Positions 16,724 through 25,005 of a stretch of 64,000 nt of DNA are shown one piece after another. This DNA comes from Actibacterium ureilyticum. Its GTDB lineage: Bacteria; Pseudomonadota; Alphaproteobacteria; Rhodobacterales; Rhodobacteraceae. The translations under genes were made by a program, and so were the position numbers. Each line of letters starts with the position of its first letter. Positions within the stretch are counted from its first letter, which is position 1. The stretch covers positions 20,514 to 84,513 of the forward strand of contig NZ_NSBT01000043.1 of the NCBI RefSeq assembly GCF_002285435.1, given 5' to 3'. The notes under the pieces were generated by a model that was not told where the DNA came from, made no database searches, and worked only from the letters and a program-made list of their open reading frames with translations.

Positions 16724-17997
16724 CCATCCATCAAGCCATCGCGTCTCCGGGCTGCGGCTGTGACAGTCAGGACATGCTTCACTCGCTGATCAGCATCGAC
16801 GAGGCACTGGCCCGGATTGCAGGGCATGTAGCACCGGTCGGCCGGACCGAGGCCTTGTCGCTCGACCACGTCTTTGGCCGCATTCTCGCTCAGCCGGTCC
16901 GGTCCCGATCCATGGCACCGGCTTTCGACAATGCGGCGATGGATGGTTATGCGATCGCGACATCGGCCCTCACTGGCGCCGGTCCCTGGGTGCTGCGGGT
17001 TGTTGCGCGCGTGCCTGCCGGGCAGGCGGTGACGACGCCGGTTGCAGGAGCGGTGGCGGCCCGAATCTTTACGGGCGCGCCAGTCCCGGGTGGCGCGGAC
17101 GCGGTGGTGATGCAGGAGGAAGTTGAGCGTAACGGGGACGTGGTTCATCTGTCCCGCCGACCTGAACCAGGTTTGAACATCCGCCGCGCAGGCAGCGATA
17201 TGGCGAAGGGCGCGACCGTCCTCGAGAACGGTCGCAGGCTCGGTCCTCGAGAGATCGCCGCCTGTGCCGCCGCCGGTGCAGGCATCCTGCGCGTTCGGCG
17301 CAGGCTGCGCGTGGCACTGCTTGTCACCGGCGACGAGGTACGCCGCGCCGGGGGCGCGCGCGAGGAAGCCCAGATCTGGGACGTGAACACACCGATGCTG
17401 ACGGCAGGCCTTGCAGCTGCGGATGTGGACGTCGTTGCCTCGGCTCATAGTGCCGACAACCTTGCCGGTCTTGTCCGTCAATTGGGCGACATGGCGACGC
17501 AGGCCGATCTGGTCATCACCACGGGCGGTATCTCGGTGGGCGAAGAAGATCATGTGAAGTCGGCCATCATGGCACTCGGAGGCGAAACCCTGTTCAGCGG
17601 CGTTGCGATCAAACCGGGCAAGCCGGTGTCGGCCGGGCGCATTGGCAAGGCGCACTGGCTTGGCTTGCCCGGCAACCCGGTATCAGCCTTCGTCACGTGG
17701 CAGGTCTTCGGGCTGGCGTTGATCCGTGCCCTGAGCGGCGAGGGAGCCACCGCAACCCGGCGGCATGTCGTGACCGCAGGCCCGATCCGCCGCAAGCCCG
17801 GGCGCTGCGAACTCCGACCTGCCACGCTGACCGGTTTCGATGCCCAAGGTCGCGAGATCGTCTGTTTCGAGGATGCCACTCATTCGGCCCGTGTCGGCCT
17901 GCTTTCCCTCGCGGACGGGCTGATGTTCCTGCCCGCCGACGTCGAATCCTTGCCAGCCAGTGCGCTGGTCGAATTCCAACCTTTCTGCCAATCCTGA
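16720..17997 (+). CDS. moeA: MoeA, molybdopterin molybdenumtransferase
   Basis: 425 aa from the ATG at 16720, which overlaps the carbonic anhydrase stop; the frame extends upstream but without family similarity. Signature stretches are PAFDNAAMDGYAIA (about 67-80), RIFTGAPVPGGADAVVMQEE (about 117-136), ITTGGISVGEEDHVK (about 266-280) and KPGKPVSAGRIG...GLPGNPVSAFVTW. MoeA inserts molybdate into adenylylated molybdopterin, the last common step before bis-MGD formation for NarG. The N terminus has a short Cys-containing extension (SPGCGCDSQ) of unknown meaning. Placement in the nar operon ties cofactor supply to reductase synthesis. Confidence 0.95.
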   Translation: MTIHQAIASPGCGCDSQDMLHSLISIDEALARIAGHVAPVGRTEALSLDHVFGRILAQPVRSRSMAPAFDNAAMDGYAIATSALTGAGPWVLRVVARVPAGQAVTTPVAGAVAARIFTGAPVPGGADAVVMQEEVERNGDVVHLSRRPEPGLNIRRAGSDMAKGATVLENGRRLGPREIAACAAAGAGILRVRRRLRVALLVTGDEVRRAGGAREEAQIWDVNTPMLTAGLAAADVDVVASAHSADNLAGLVRQLGDMATQADLVITTGGISVGEEDHVKSAIMALGGETLFSGVAIKPGKPVSAGRIGKAHWLGLPGNPVSAFVTWQVFGLALIRALSGEGATATRRHVVTAGPIRRKPGRCELRPATLTGFDAQGREIVCFEDATHSARVGLLSLADGLMFLPADVESLPASALVEFQPFCQS

Positions 17998-18009
17998 AGG
18001 AGCCCAGAC

Positions 18010-18531
18010 ATGAAACTCGCCTACACGATGGCGCCAGGACGCGGCGATACGGATCTGGTGCTTGAACGGCTGGCAGCGGACCTTGCAGCCCGGGGCCTCA
18101 GATGCTGTGGCACCGTCCAGATCAACAGCGAGCGCGCCGATGCCGGCCCCTGCGACATGGATGTGCGGGTCCTGCCCGATGGTCCCGTTCTGCGCATCAG
18201 CCAGGATCTTGGCCCGCAGGCGCGAGGGTGCCGCCTCGACCCTGCCGCGCTGGAAACGGCGGTCGGTCTGGTCAAGGTCAGCCTCTCATCCGGCGCGGAC
18301 CTGCTGATCGTCAACAAGTTCGGAAAGCACGAGGCGGAGGGGCGGGGGTTCCGCGACGTGATCGCCGAGGCGGTTGCGATGGAGATCCCCGTTCTGGTCG
18401 GCCTCAATGCGCTCAACCGACCGGCCTTCGAGAGTTTCGCGGAAGGGATGGCAATCCAGTTGCCGTCCGAAACCGCAGCGCTGATGGCGTGGGTAAACGA
18501 GGTGACAGCGTCGGCGAACGAACTGGTCTGA
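18010..18531 (+). CDS. DUF2478 family protein
   Basis: 173 aa with a strong SD (AAGGAG). Begins with a degenerate P-loop-like segment (KLAYTMAPGRGDTDLVLERL) and has DLLIVNKFGKHEAEGRGFRD about two thirds in, the hallmark stretch of DUF2478. These proteins are usually encoded next to molybdenum uptake or cofactor genes, consistent with moeA upstream. It resembles NTP-binding proteins, but activity is not established. Last gene of the nar transcript. Confidence 0.85.
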   Translation: MKLAYTMAPGRGDTDLVLERLAADLAARGLRCCGTVQINSERADAGPCDMDVRVLPDGPVLRISQDLGPQARGCRLDPAALETAVGLVKVSLSSGADLLIVNKFGKHEAEGRGFRDVIAEAVAMEIPVLVGLNALNRPAFESFAEGMAIQLPSETAALMAWVNEVTASANELV

Positions 18532-18825
18532 TTTCGACCGATTGCCGGGATCTACTTTTCCGCTTTCCGAGTTGAAGGTCGGGCGGTCACTGAAAAGAGC
18601 ATGTACTGCCCAATTTCGGAATTGGGCGGAGCGCACGCCATGCCAATTGGCACGAAAATATGCGGCTAGGTCCACGCGGGCGTCAGGCTTGATCACCGGA
18701 CCGGGATCATGGAGGATCGGACCGACTTCAAAGCAACATGAGACGGGTAGGGAATCCCGATGTGCGATCCGTGTGCAGGTCTTCGAAAGCCGGGCGGAAA
18801 TTGCCTGCGCCGCAGCGGCCATCAT
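18532..18825. other. Non-coding junction between nar cargo and mobilization genes
   Basis: 294 bp without a convincing gene; the frames here lack starts with an SD or family similarity. It contains a perfect hairpin (18608-18627) and a 12-bp palindrome (18641-18652). It separates the plus-strand nar operon from the minus-strand coupling-protein gene and is a plausible border of the respiratory cargo, but no insertion-sequence ends or target repeats were seen. Confidence 0.6.
18608..18627 (+). terminator. Perfect hairpin downstream of the nar operon
   Basis: Arms GCCCAATT and AATTGGGC with a 4-base loop TCGG, about 77 bp after the DUF2478 stop. No T-run follows, so it is not a classic intrinsic terminator. 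It could end transcription with help from Rho, or be an mRNA 3' stabiliser. A palindrome TGCCAATTGGCA follows at 18641-18652. Confidence 0.4.
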
Positions 18826-20808
18826 TTAACCATGTACTTCTATGATTGATCGCGTCGTCTGAACAGCTGCCGCCAAGACTGACCTGTCTGCCTCTTGGAT
18901 CCCCAGTTTAGCCAGATCGACCGACAGCTGACCTGAGCCTCCACCATCTGCAGCGGCCCGTGCAGCCCGCCCGCGCGCCCGGCCTTTCAGTGCAGGTTTC
19001 GGATCGAGCGCCACTGTCGAGGAAGATTGAGGCGTTTTGGACGACGCAGCAGTCTCAGCCCCCTGCGCCCCTGAAGCCGCCCGAACCTCCTGCAATTCCT
19101 GCTTCAGCTTCTCCACCGTTTCCCGAGTCTCAGACATCTGTCGATCCCGCCGCAGGCCGTCCTCGTCCGGATACGGGAAACTCCCCGACTGCCCGACGTG
19201 CAGCACCTTCAAAGCCGGGTCCTCGAAATACTTCACCCTTCTAGCCCGGATCGGCATCTGCGCGTCGATCACAAGGATGACCTCGTCGAGGTCCATGCGC
19301 CGGGCCTCATCCTCTGTCAGAAGCGGGGTATCTTCTGTCCTCTCCGAAACGCTGCGCCCCTCGAATGGATTGCGTCCAACAGCGCGGGAGCGGGTCACCA
19401 CACGCTTGGTTGTCTTGCCGACGGCCTGGCTCAACTCCTCGATTGTCTTCTGCTCGGATGGGGTGAGGTAGAGCTTCACTCCGGCGCCGCCCTGAAGCGA
19501 CCGGCGGGTGTTCTCACCATAGATCTCGTCCAGCGCCGGGATCGTCTGGGTCACGATGGCGAGGTTGCCGCCGAAGGAGCGCAGCGTCTTTATGCTTTCG
19601 GCGACGATTGGCATTTTCCCGAGCCGGTCAAACTCGTCGAGCATGATCATCACGGGCCAAGGCTCGTCATCGCCGGGTTCCTGTGCTTGCAGCGAGGCAA
19701 TCAGGTCCGAGAAGAAGAGGCGGATCAGCGGGGCGAGCGGTCGGATCATCTCGGATTCAACCACAAGATAGATCGCATGTGGGCGGCGGCGGATGTCCCG
19801 GAATGAGAAGTCAGAGGTCGCGGTGGCCGCGTCGATCGCGCGGTTATCCCAAGTGTCGAGACCCGATGTCATCAGGAGGGAGAGGTAGGAAGTGAGGGTG
19901 TCGTTGTTGGTCGATGCCATACGCTCGAAGATCAGTTTGGCCGACTTGTTCTTCACCTCCTGCGAACGCTTCAGGTATTCCTTCTGCTTGTCGCCCCCCG
20001 AGGCTGTGATGCGGTAAATCTCGCCGATGGTCGGAACGCCGCGCTCGAAGGCCAGAAGACCTGCCGCTACGAAGAGGTCGATACCCCCGGCTAAAAGCCC
20101 GCTCAGCTTTTCATTGTCGGTCTGCAGGAAGAGCTTCGCGGTGAGTTTCAGCTCCATCTGCTGCCGGTCGGGGTTGGTCATGGCAGCAATGCGAGCCAGC
20201 GGATTATAGCGATGTGTCGGTCGGTCCCAGTCGGTCGGCGCGAAGCGGAAAACCTTGTCCCCCATGCTGGCGCGGAAGCGCGAGGTCTCGCGGAAGTTCT
20301 CGCCTTTCACGTCGAGCACCACGGCGGAGCCCTTGTAGGTCAGCAGGTTCGGGATCACGAACCCAACGCCCTTGCCCCGGCCTGTCGGCGCCACGATCAG
20401 CGCGTGGGGGAAGGTTTTTGAGACTAGGAACTGGCGCTTGGATTTCGGGGAGCCGAGCTTGCCCAGAAGGAAGCCGCCGCCGGGCTTGGCAAAGAATCCG
20501 TTCCTCTTCATCTCGCTGCGGGTCTGCCAATGCGTCGTCCCGAAGCGGGTCAATGCATCCCCCAGAAGCGTGACGCTCAGCATCAGCGATGCCAGGCCGA
20601 AGCCGCCCAGGATGAGGTTCACCCAGAGGAAGTCTTTCGGTGCAAACTGAGATAGACCCCGATATTCGCGGGCAAGCAGGGTGACGTCGAAACGCGTGGG
20701 AGAAAGCCCATAGCGGAACATGACAAAGCCGGTCGCCACGACATAGCCCATGGCGAGACCGACCAGAACGAGGCTCAACACTCCTAAGGCAATCTTGCCT
20801 TTATCCAT
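18826..20808 (-). CDS. Type IV coupling protein, VirD4/TraG family
   Basis: 660 aa from the ATG at 20808 (MDKGKIALG), which overlaps the relaxase stop by 8 bp. Two N-terminal membrane segments (about 5-30 and 65-90) are followed by the ATPase domain with Walker A APTGRGKGVGFV (about 140-150) and Walker B VMIMLDEFDRLGKMP (about 380-395). The C-terminal tail is low-complexity and charged. It would dock the relaxase-DNA complex to a mating pore. No virB/trb genes are in the window, so the pore must come from elsewhere on the plasmid or another replicon. Confidence 0.93.
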   Translation of the reverse strand: MDKGKIALGVLSLVLVGLAMGYVVATGFVMFRYGLSPTRFDVTLLAREYRGLSQFAPKDFLWVNLILGGFGLASLMLSVTLLGDALTRFGTTHWQTRSEMKRNGFFAKPGGGFLLGKLGSPKSKRQFLVSKTFPHALIVAPTGRGKGVGFVIPNLLTYKGSAVVLDVKGENFRETSRFRASMGDKVFRFAPTDWDRPTHRYNPLARIAAMTNPDRQQMELKLTAKLFLQTDNEKLSGLLAGGIDLFVAAGLLAFERGVPTIGEIYRITASGGDKQKEYLKRSQEVKNKSAKLIFERMASTNNDTLTSYLSLLMTSGLDTWDNRAIDAATATSDFSFRDIRRRPHAIYLVVESEMIRPLAPLIRLFFSDLIASLQAQEPGDDEPWPVMIMLDEFDRLGKMPIVAESIKTLRSFGGNLAIVTQTIPALDEIYGENTRRSLQGGAGVKLYLTPSEQKTIEELSQAVGKTTKRVVTRSRAVGRNPFEGRSVSERTEDTPLLTEDEARRMDLDEVILVIDAQMPIRARRVKYFEDPALKVLHVGQSGSFPYPDEDGLRRDRQMSETRETVEKLKQELQEVRAASGAQGAETAASSKTPQSSSTVALDPKPALKGRARGRAARAAADGGGSGQLSVDLAKLGIQEADRSVLAAAVQTTRSIIEVHG

Positions 20809-23149
20809 GGGTGATCCCCTTCTCGCCATCTGCCGCAGCGTGGCGTGCGCGCTGCGCCTCTATCTGTTCTTCCGCCAATGCATCGAGAACGCGCTCCATG
20901 GCCGGGCCATGCGCAGTGACTTCGCTGCTCTGGAGATAGGTCTTGGCAAGTTCCAGCTGGCGCAGCGGATCCTCGGTGAATTTGTCCAGGACGTCCGCGT
21001 TACCGGCCCGCAGTGCGTCGATTGCGTCGGGGCTTAGCCGTTCGTTGACCTGCCGGACGATGTCATGTCGCTCTGCCTCGGATATCGGATCCCCGGCGTC
21101 GACGTTTCGCAAAAAGGCCATGACGGTTGGCGCTGTCTCTTCCAGAAACCGGCGCTCGGCGTAGTCTTGTCGCGCCTGGTCCTCGATCTCGAAACTGCGT
21201 TCGCTGATATAGGCACGCGACGCGCCGAGCGAACGAAGGTGATTGATTTCGTCCTGGACGGCCTGCCCGAATTCATCATCCGGCATCTCCGTGCGATAGC
21301 GGGCGAGGGTGCGGACTTCTTCGGTGATCGGACCGAGATGATCCGAGGGATCCCGCAAGGCGAGGTCCATGTCGCCAGCATGCAACGTGCGGTCCTGCTC
21401 AGATACCGCATATTGCTGCGGCATTCGACTGTCAGTCGCCTGGTCCCAAGCCATCGAGGCCAGTTCAGCATGCTGCGGCGATTTCTGCGCGTAGGCGTCG
21501 AACGCGGCGCGGGCCTCTTCAACCTCCACGGCGCCCGCCCGCCGGACGGACGGGTCGTCGGAGAACGGATGATCGAAATCCGTCCGGCGGAACTGCGCCA
21601 CCAGCGCTCTGAACGCCTGCCGCTCCGATGGGGCAAAGATGTCGGACCCATCTTGCGCGAGATCGCTCCCAGGTGTCGTCAACCGCTCACCAAGCGCTGC
21701 CTCAGCGTCATCCACCTCGTCGACCTCGGTTGGCGCGCGCAGGACGCGTACTTCGGTCAAAACATCGCCCAGCCGAACATGCACGGCTTCCAGCCGGTCG
21801 AGCGCTTCTTCCCGGTCCGCAGATTTCTCCAGATCGAGGTCGCTTGCTTTGGCAATCCCCTGCAGATCCTGTGCCAGCCACTGGCGCTCCAATGCGGCAT
21901 TGCCTGCCCCCTCCCGCAGGCGCGCGGCCACAGCCTCGGCATCGATGCCCGTGCCTTGCAACGCCTCGGCCAGCTTTGGTGCCACCTCTCCATCGTCAAG
22001 ACGCGCGAGGTGTTCTTCACTTAAGTTCGGCCTTGCATAGATGCCGTCCCGGGATGGGGCATCGACCAGGGCGGCGGAGCGATCCCCGAGCGGGTTCAAA
22101 TGCGCGACCGAGGCCAGAACGTCGGTCAGCTTGCGCTCGATCACCGGCCTCTCGGCCGCCGGCGCCCTGTCGATCGCCGCCTCGATCTGGCGAATGTTCT
22201 GAGAAAACTCGGTGATCAGCGTGTCGAACGCTGCTTCGTCTTGGGACATGTAGATGGCTCCGTCAGATTGAATCTGACCGCCACTGGCAAGGATGGTGCT
22301 GGCCCTCTCGAGCGCCTCGGACACGTCTTCGAAATTCGAACGGGACGCCTCCGCCGCGAGCCCGCGATAGATCAAAGCGTTGTGCCGGACGGTTTCCAGA
22401 GCGGCCGCCAGGTCAGCACCGGTTCTCTGGCGCTCGACTGGGGGACGACCTTCGTCGCGAGCCTTGTAGATTTCATCAATCTCGGCGCGGTAGGTCGTGA
22501 CGCCGCGATCCAGACGACGCGTTGCCTCGAGCCGGATCCCGTGTCCTCTGGCCGCTTCGACCATCGCCTCGCGAAAGGCGTCATAGTTGAAGTGATGATC
22601 CTTCCCGAGAAAGAACATTTCGCCATCCTTGCTGCGGCGGTTCAGAACGATATGCGCATGTGGATGCGCGCGATCTTGGTGTATTGCAGCAATATAGTCG
22701 AATTGCGAGCCCTCACCTTGAAAGAACTTCTCGCAGACGGCCTGGGTGATATCGCGCACCTCTTCACCACTGGTCCCAACCGGGAATGCCATCAGCAGAT
22801 GCGACGTATGGCCAAGCTTGGGGCTGTAGCGCTCGTTCCACTGGTTCTCGAACCGCCGCGCCACTCGGTTGATCTCGGCTTCCGAGAGTTGCTTCTTCCC
22901 GTCATGGGTGCCGCGACTGTCGAGGATATGGGTCGACTTTGTTGTGAGATATGTGAGCTGCGCCCGTAGCTGCGCCCCGGTGTGGCAGCCCCCTTTCGAG
23001 ATGGCCTTGAAGATCGCTGGCGAATAGCCGCGCGCGGCCCGAACCATCTGCGCGCCCTTGGAAAGCCCCTGCCAGGATCCCGAAACTCGGCTCCAGCCGC
23101 GGTCAAATAGCGCCGGGTCGATGCCACGGACCCGGTCACTCCGCGCCAT
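20801..23149 (-). CDS. MOBP-type relaxase / mobilization nuclease
   Basis: 782 aa from the ATG at 23149; this start has AGGA at a proper distance, while the ATG at 23155 sits right on the SD. The relaxase domain is in the first 260 residues: SHLLMAFPVGTSGEEVRD and the His triad AAIHQDRAHPHAHIVLNR, typical of VirD2/TraI-like MOBP relaxases. The remaining 500 residues are helical and charged, probably for DNA and coupling-protein contacts. It should nick one strand at oriT and lead it into the recipient. Overlaps mobC by 14 bp and the coupling-protein gene by 8 bp. Confidence 0.92.
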   Translation of the reverse strand: MARSDRVRGIDPALFDRGWSRVSGSWQGLSKGAQMVRAARGYSPAIFKAISKGGCHTGAQLRAQLTYLTTKSTHILDSRGTHDGKKQLSEAEINRVARRFENQWNERYSPKLGHTSHLLMAFPVGTSGEEVRDITQAVCEKFFQGEGSQFDYIAAIHQDRAHPHAHIVLNRRSKDGEMFFLGKDHHFNYDAFREAMVEAARGHGIRLEATRRLDRGVTTYRAEIDEIYKARDEGRPPVERQRTGADLAAALETVRHNALIYRGLAAEASRSNFEDVSEALERASTILASGGQIQSDGAIYMSQDEAAFDTLITEFSQNIRQIEAAIDRAPAAERPVIERKLTDVLASVAHLNPLGDRSAALVDAPSRDGIYARPNLSEEHLARLDDGEVAPKLAEALQGTGIDAEAVAARLREGAGNAALERQWLAQDLQGIAKASDLDLEKSADREEALDRLEAVHVRLGDVLTEVRVLRAPTEVDEVDDAEAALGERLTTPGSDLAQDGSDIFAPSERQAFRALVAQFRRTDFDHPFSDDPSVRRAGAVEVEEARAAFDAYAQKSPQHAELASMAWDQATDSRMPQQYAVSEQDRTLHAGDMDLALRDPSDHLGPITEEVRTLARYRTEMPDDEFGQAVQDEINHLRSLGASRAYISERSFEIEDQARQDYAERRFLEETAPTVMAFLRNVDAGDPISEAERHDIVRQVNERLSPDAIDALRAGNADVLDKFTEDPLRQLELAKTYLQSSEVTAHGPAMERVLDALAEEQIEAQRARHAAADGEKGITHG

Positions 23150-23723
23150 TCTCATTCCTCTCGGCGAGGCCCGCCAGGGCAGAGCTGATCTCAAGGTCCA
23201 GCACGCTGCGCCGCGCACGCGACATCTCCTGGACCTGGTCGGCCAGATCGAAGACCAGACCCGCAAGGGCGCGGACGTCGCGGTGACTTGAGGCCGGGTA
23301 GGACAGTCTCTCGCCCCGCACCTTGGCCTCGTTCAGACGTCGCGCGATCTGGTTCACGTTGTTGCCGACCCGGTTGAGCGCGGCGCCGAGGCTGCGCAAC
23401 TCGTCGCACATCTCGTCGTCGGGCAGGAAGACACCTTCGGCCGCCAGCATCAGGCGGCGTAAGGCATCCGAGCGGTGCGCAATCCCGCGCCGCGACAGCG
23501 CCGCGTCGAACCGGCGCAGGTCGTCGTCCGAGACCCGGATCCCCACAACCCGCGATCGGCTGCCGTTCGCTGTCTGACGCTCATCCCAGTGGTTCACCAC
23601 GTTGTAGATCGTCTTCAGGCTGACATCGTAGCGCGCGGCCAATGACGCCGCGGAGACGCCGTTCCGGCGCTCCTGGGCGATGGTCGATCGCTCGATCTCT
23701 GACAGTCTACGGCGGCGGGGCAT
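23136..23723 (-). CDS. MobC-like relaxosome accessory protein
   Basis: 195 aa from the Met at 23723 (MPRRRRLSEIERSTIAQERR). The N-terminal part carries a helix-turn-helix like that of resolvases (NGVSAASLAARYDVSLKTIYN); the C-terminal half holds the MobC signature (LGAALNRVGNNVNQIARRLN). MobC proteins bind next to oriT and help open the nick region. It is the first gene of the mobC-relaxase-coupling protein operon, and the inverted-repeat region begins 35 bp upstream, where such a protein would bind. Confidence 0.88.
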   Translation of the reverse strand: MPRRRRLSEIERSTIAQERRNGVSAASLAARYDVSLKTIYNVVNHWDERQTANGSRSRVVGIRVSDDDLRRFDAALSRRGIAHRSDALRRLMLAAEGVFLPDDEMCDELRSLGAALNRVGNNVNQIARRLNEAKVRGERLSYPASSHRDVRALAGLVFDLADQVQEMSRARRSVLDLEISSALAGLAERNENGAE

Positions 23724-23757
23724 TTTGAAGTTAACGTTCCTATTTCTTGCCAACTTC

Positions 23758-23810
23758 GTACAAGCCCGCCGACTCCCAACGCAAGTGGAGTCGGCCATAA
23801 GGGCTTGTAC
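23758..23810. repeat. Large bipartite inverted repeat, probable oriT core
   Basis: Outer arms GTACAAGCCC (23758-23767) and GGGCTTGTAC (23801-23810) and inner arms GCCGACTCC (23768-23776) and GGAGTCGGC (23787-23795) are all perfect; the loop is CAACGCAAGT and a 5-base bulge (CATAA) separates the right arms. It lies just upstream of mobC, as oriT does in MOBP plasmids. The nic site itself could not be identified. Confidence 0.65.
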
Positions 23811-23820
23811 TCAATATAGA

Positions 23821-23843
23821 AAATCGCCCTGCAGGGGCGATTT
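23821..23843. repeat. Inverted repeat in the probable oriT region
   Basis: Arms AAATCGCCC and GGGCGATTT with loop TGCAG, perfect over 9 bp. It lies 10 bp from the bipartite repeat. The near-palindrome could bind a relaxosome protein, or act as a bidirectional terminator. Confidence 0.55.
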
Positions 23844-23887
23844 CCCGTCCTTTGTCCAATGGATCGCGCGTCGCGCTCATTGCACCA

Positions 23888-23910
23888 CGCGATGCGGTCT
23901 CCGCATCGCG
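23888..23910. repeat. Inverted repeat in the probable oriT region
   Basis: Arms CGCGATGCGG and CCGCATCGCG with loop TCT, perfect over 10 bp, in a stretch with no gene. Confidence 0.5.
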
Positions 23911-23927
23911 CATCGCGTCTTTCGCGC

Positions 23928-23954
23928 CCCGTCTCTTGCACCCCGCAAGACGGG
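23928..23954 (+). terminator. Hairpin followed by TTTT
   Basis: Arms CCCGTC and GACGGG enclosing a second pair TTGC/GCAA around loop ACCCC, followed directly by TTTT. It resembles a weak intrinsic terminator on the plus strand, but may instead belong to the oriT repeats. Confidence 0.4.
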
Positions 23955-23972
23955 TTTTGCCGCGTGCTGACC

Positions 23973-24007
23973 GTCTCGCGTCACCCGCAGAACGACATAC
24001 GCGAGAC
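23973..24007. repeat. Inverted repeat in the probable oriT region
   Basis: Arms GTCTCGCGT (23973-23981) and ACGCGAGAC (23999-24007), perfect over 9 bp and 17 bp apart. A direct repeat CGCATCCCGAC follows at 24071-24081 and 24183-24193. The stretch 23724-24275 is non-coding and holds all of these. Confidence 0.5.
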
Positions 24008-24275
24008 TGCCTCCCGTCGTCTGGAGCGCGCTCTCCGTCACCTGCATTACGTCCGCAGCACATCGCCAAGCGCATCCCGACATTTGGAGGGTGTGTGGTG
24101 CCCCGCGACGAATGCTGAAGGCGCCACGGCAGACGTTGCACGGTCATCGCACAACGCCGCCCGCTGCATGCCAAACGTCGGTCGCATCCCGACTTCTGCT
24201 TGACCCCTCCGCCTCATGCGTTTAGCGACATTTTAGTTTTATCGTTGCGATTCACTATTTTTGCGGAGGATCAGA

Positions 24276-24995
24276 ATGCCGAACGAAAATCTCGTGGTGA
24301 TCGCAGCGATGGCCCGGAAAGGGGGCAGTGGAAAAACGACGCTTTCGCGCGCCTTGATCAGCGCCGCGATCGCCGCCGGACGCAGAGTGATGTTGATCGA
24401 CACGGACAGCACGAGGGTACTCGGGGCCTGGCATACTCGGGCGCAAGCCGGTGGGCTGAGTTCGCCGCTTCTCTGCTCGGCCACCGTCGAAAGCGTGGCG
24501 GGTGTCGAGGATCAGATCGATCAGGTCTACATGGCAGGCACGGCAGACTTCATCTTCATCGATACCGCAGGGGTCGGTGCCGAATGGTCAGACGGAATTG
24601 CGGTACTTGCGGACCACATCGTGACGCCCGTCATGCTGTCGACGTCTGATTTCGATGTCGGAGCGCAGACTTCTGATTGGTTTGAGAAACTGAAATCCCG
24701 TGTTGACGACCCCTCCAGCCTTCCGCGCCACCACGTCGTCCTCAACATGGTTGACCCGAAAACGACCCGTGCTGACGCGGCCCTGATTGAAGAAGCGCTC
24801 ACCCGTTTTCCGGTGATTGAGACCGTCATGATGCGGCGGAACACCTACAAGGAGATGGACCAGAAGGGGCTTCTCCACGCCTTGGCGCTGGAAAAGCAAT
24901 CTGATCCAAACCCTCTGATGCGTCCACATGTACGTCATGTCGTCGAGGCGCTCGAGGAGGCGACGGACATCCTCAACAATATTCTTGCTGCGTGA
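24276..24995 (+). CDS. VirC1-like ParA-family ATPase
   Basis: 239 aa from the ATG at 24276 (GGAGG upstream). It has the deviant Walker A ARKGGSGKTTLSRAL near the N terminus and a Walker B-like FIFIDTAGVG. It is shorter than plasmid RepA/ParA and lacks their N-terminal DNA-binding domain. Next to a mobilization region it resembles VirC1 of Ti plasmids, which binds overdrive next to the T-DNA border and raises relaxosome numbers at the pole. The following gene resembles VirC2 in position and layout, which supports the reading. This is not the partition ATPase of the plasmid; that is repA. Confidence 0.78.
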   Translation: MPNENLVVIAAMARKGGSGKTTLSRALISAAIAAGRRVMLIDTDSTRVLGAWHTRAQAGGLSSPLLCSATVESVAGVEDQIDQVYMAGTADFIFIDTAGVGAEWSDGIAVLADHIVTPVMLSTSDFDVGAQTSDWFEKLKSRVDDPSSLPRHHVVLNMVDPKTTRADAALIEEALTRFPVIETVMMRRNTYKEMDQKGLLHALALEKQSDPNPLMRPHVRHVVEALEEATDILNNILAA

Positions 24996-25005
24996 GGACA
25001 GTCGA

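Noticed and set aside
18286..18825. 179-aa minus-strand frame between DUF2478 and the coupling protein gene
   Set aside because: Half of it is antisense to DUF2478 and the remainder has no SD or family similarity; I treat the stretch as non-coding.
23821..23843. Palindrome considered as a CRISPR repeat or insertion-sequence end
   Set aside because: No further copies at regular spacing and no transposase gene nearby; it fits the cluster of oriT repeats better.
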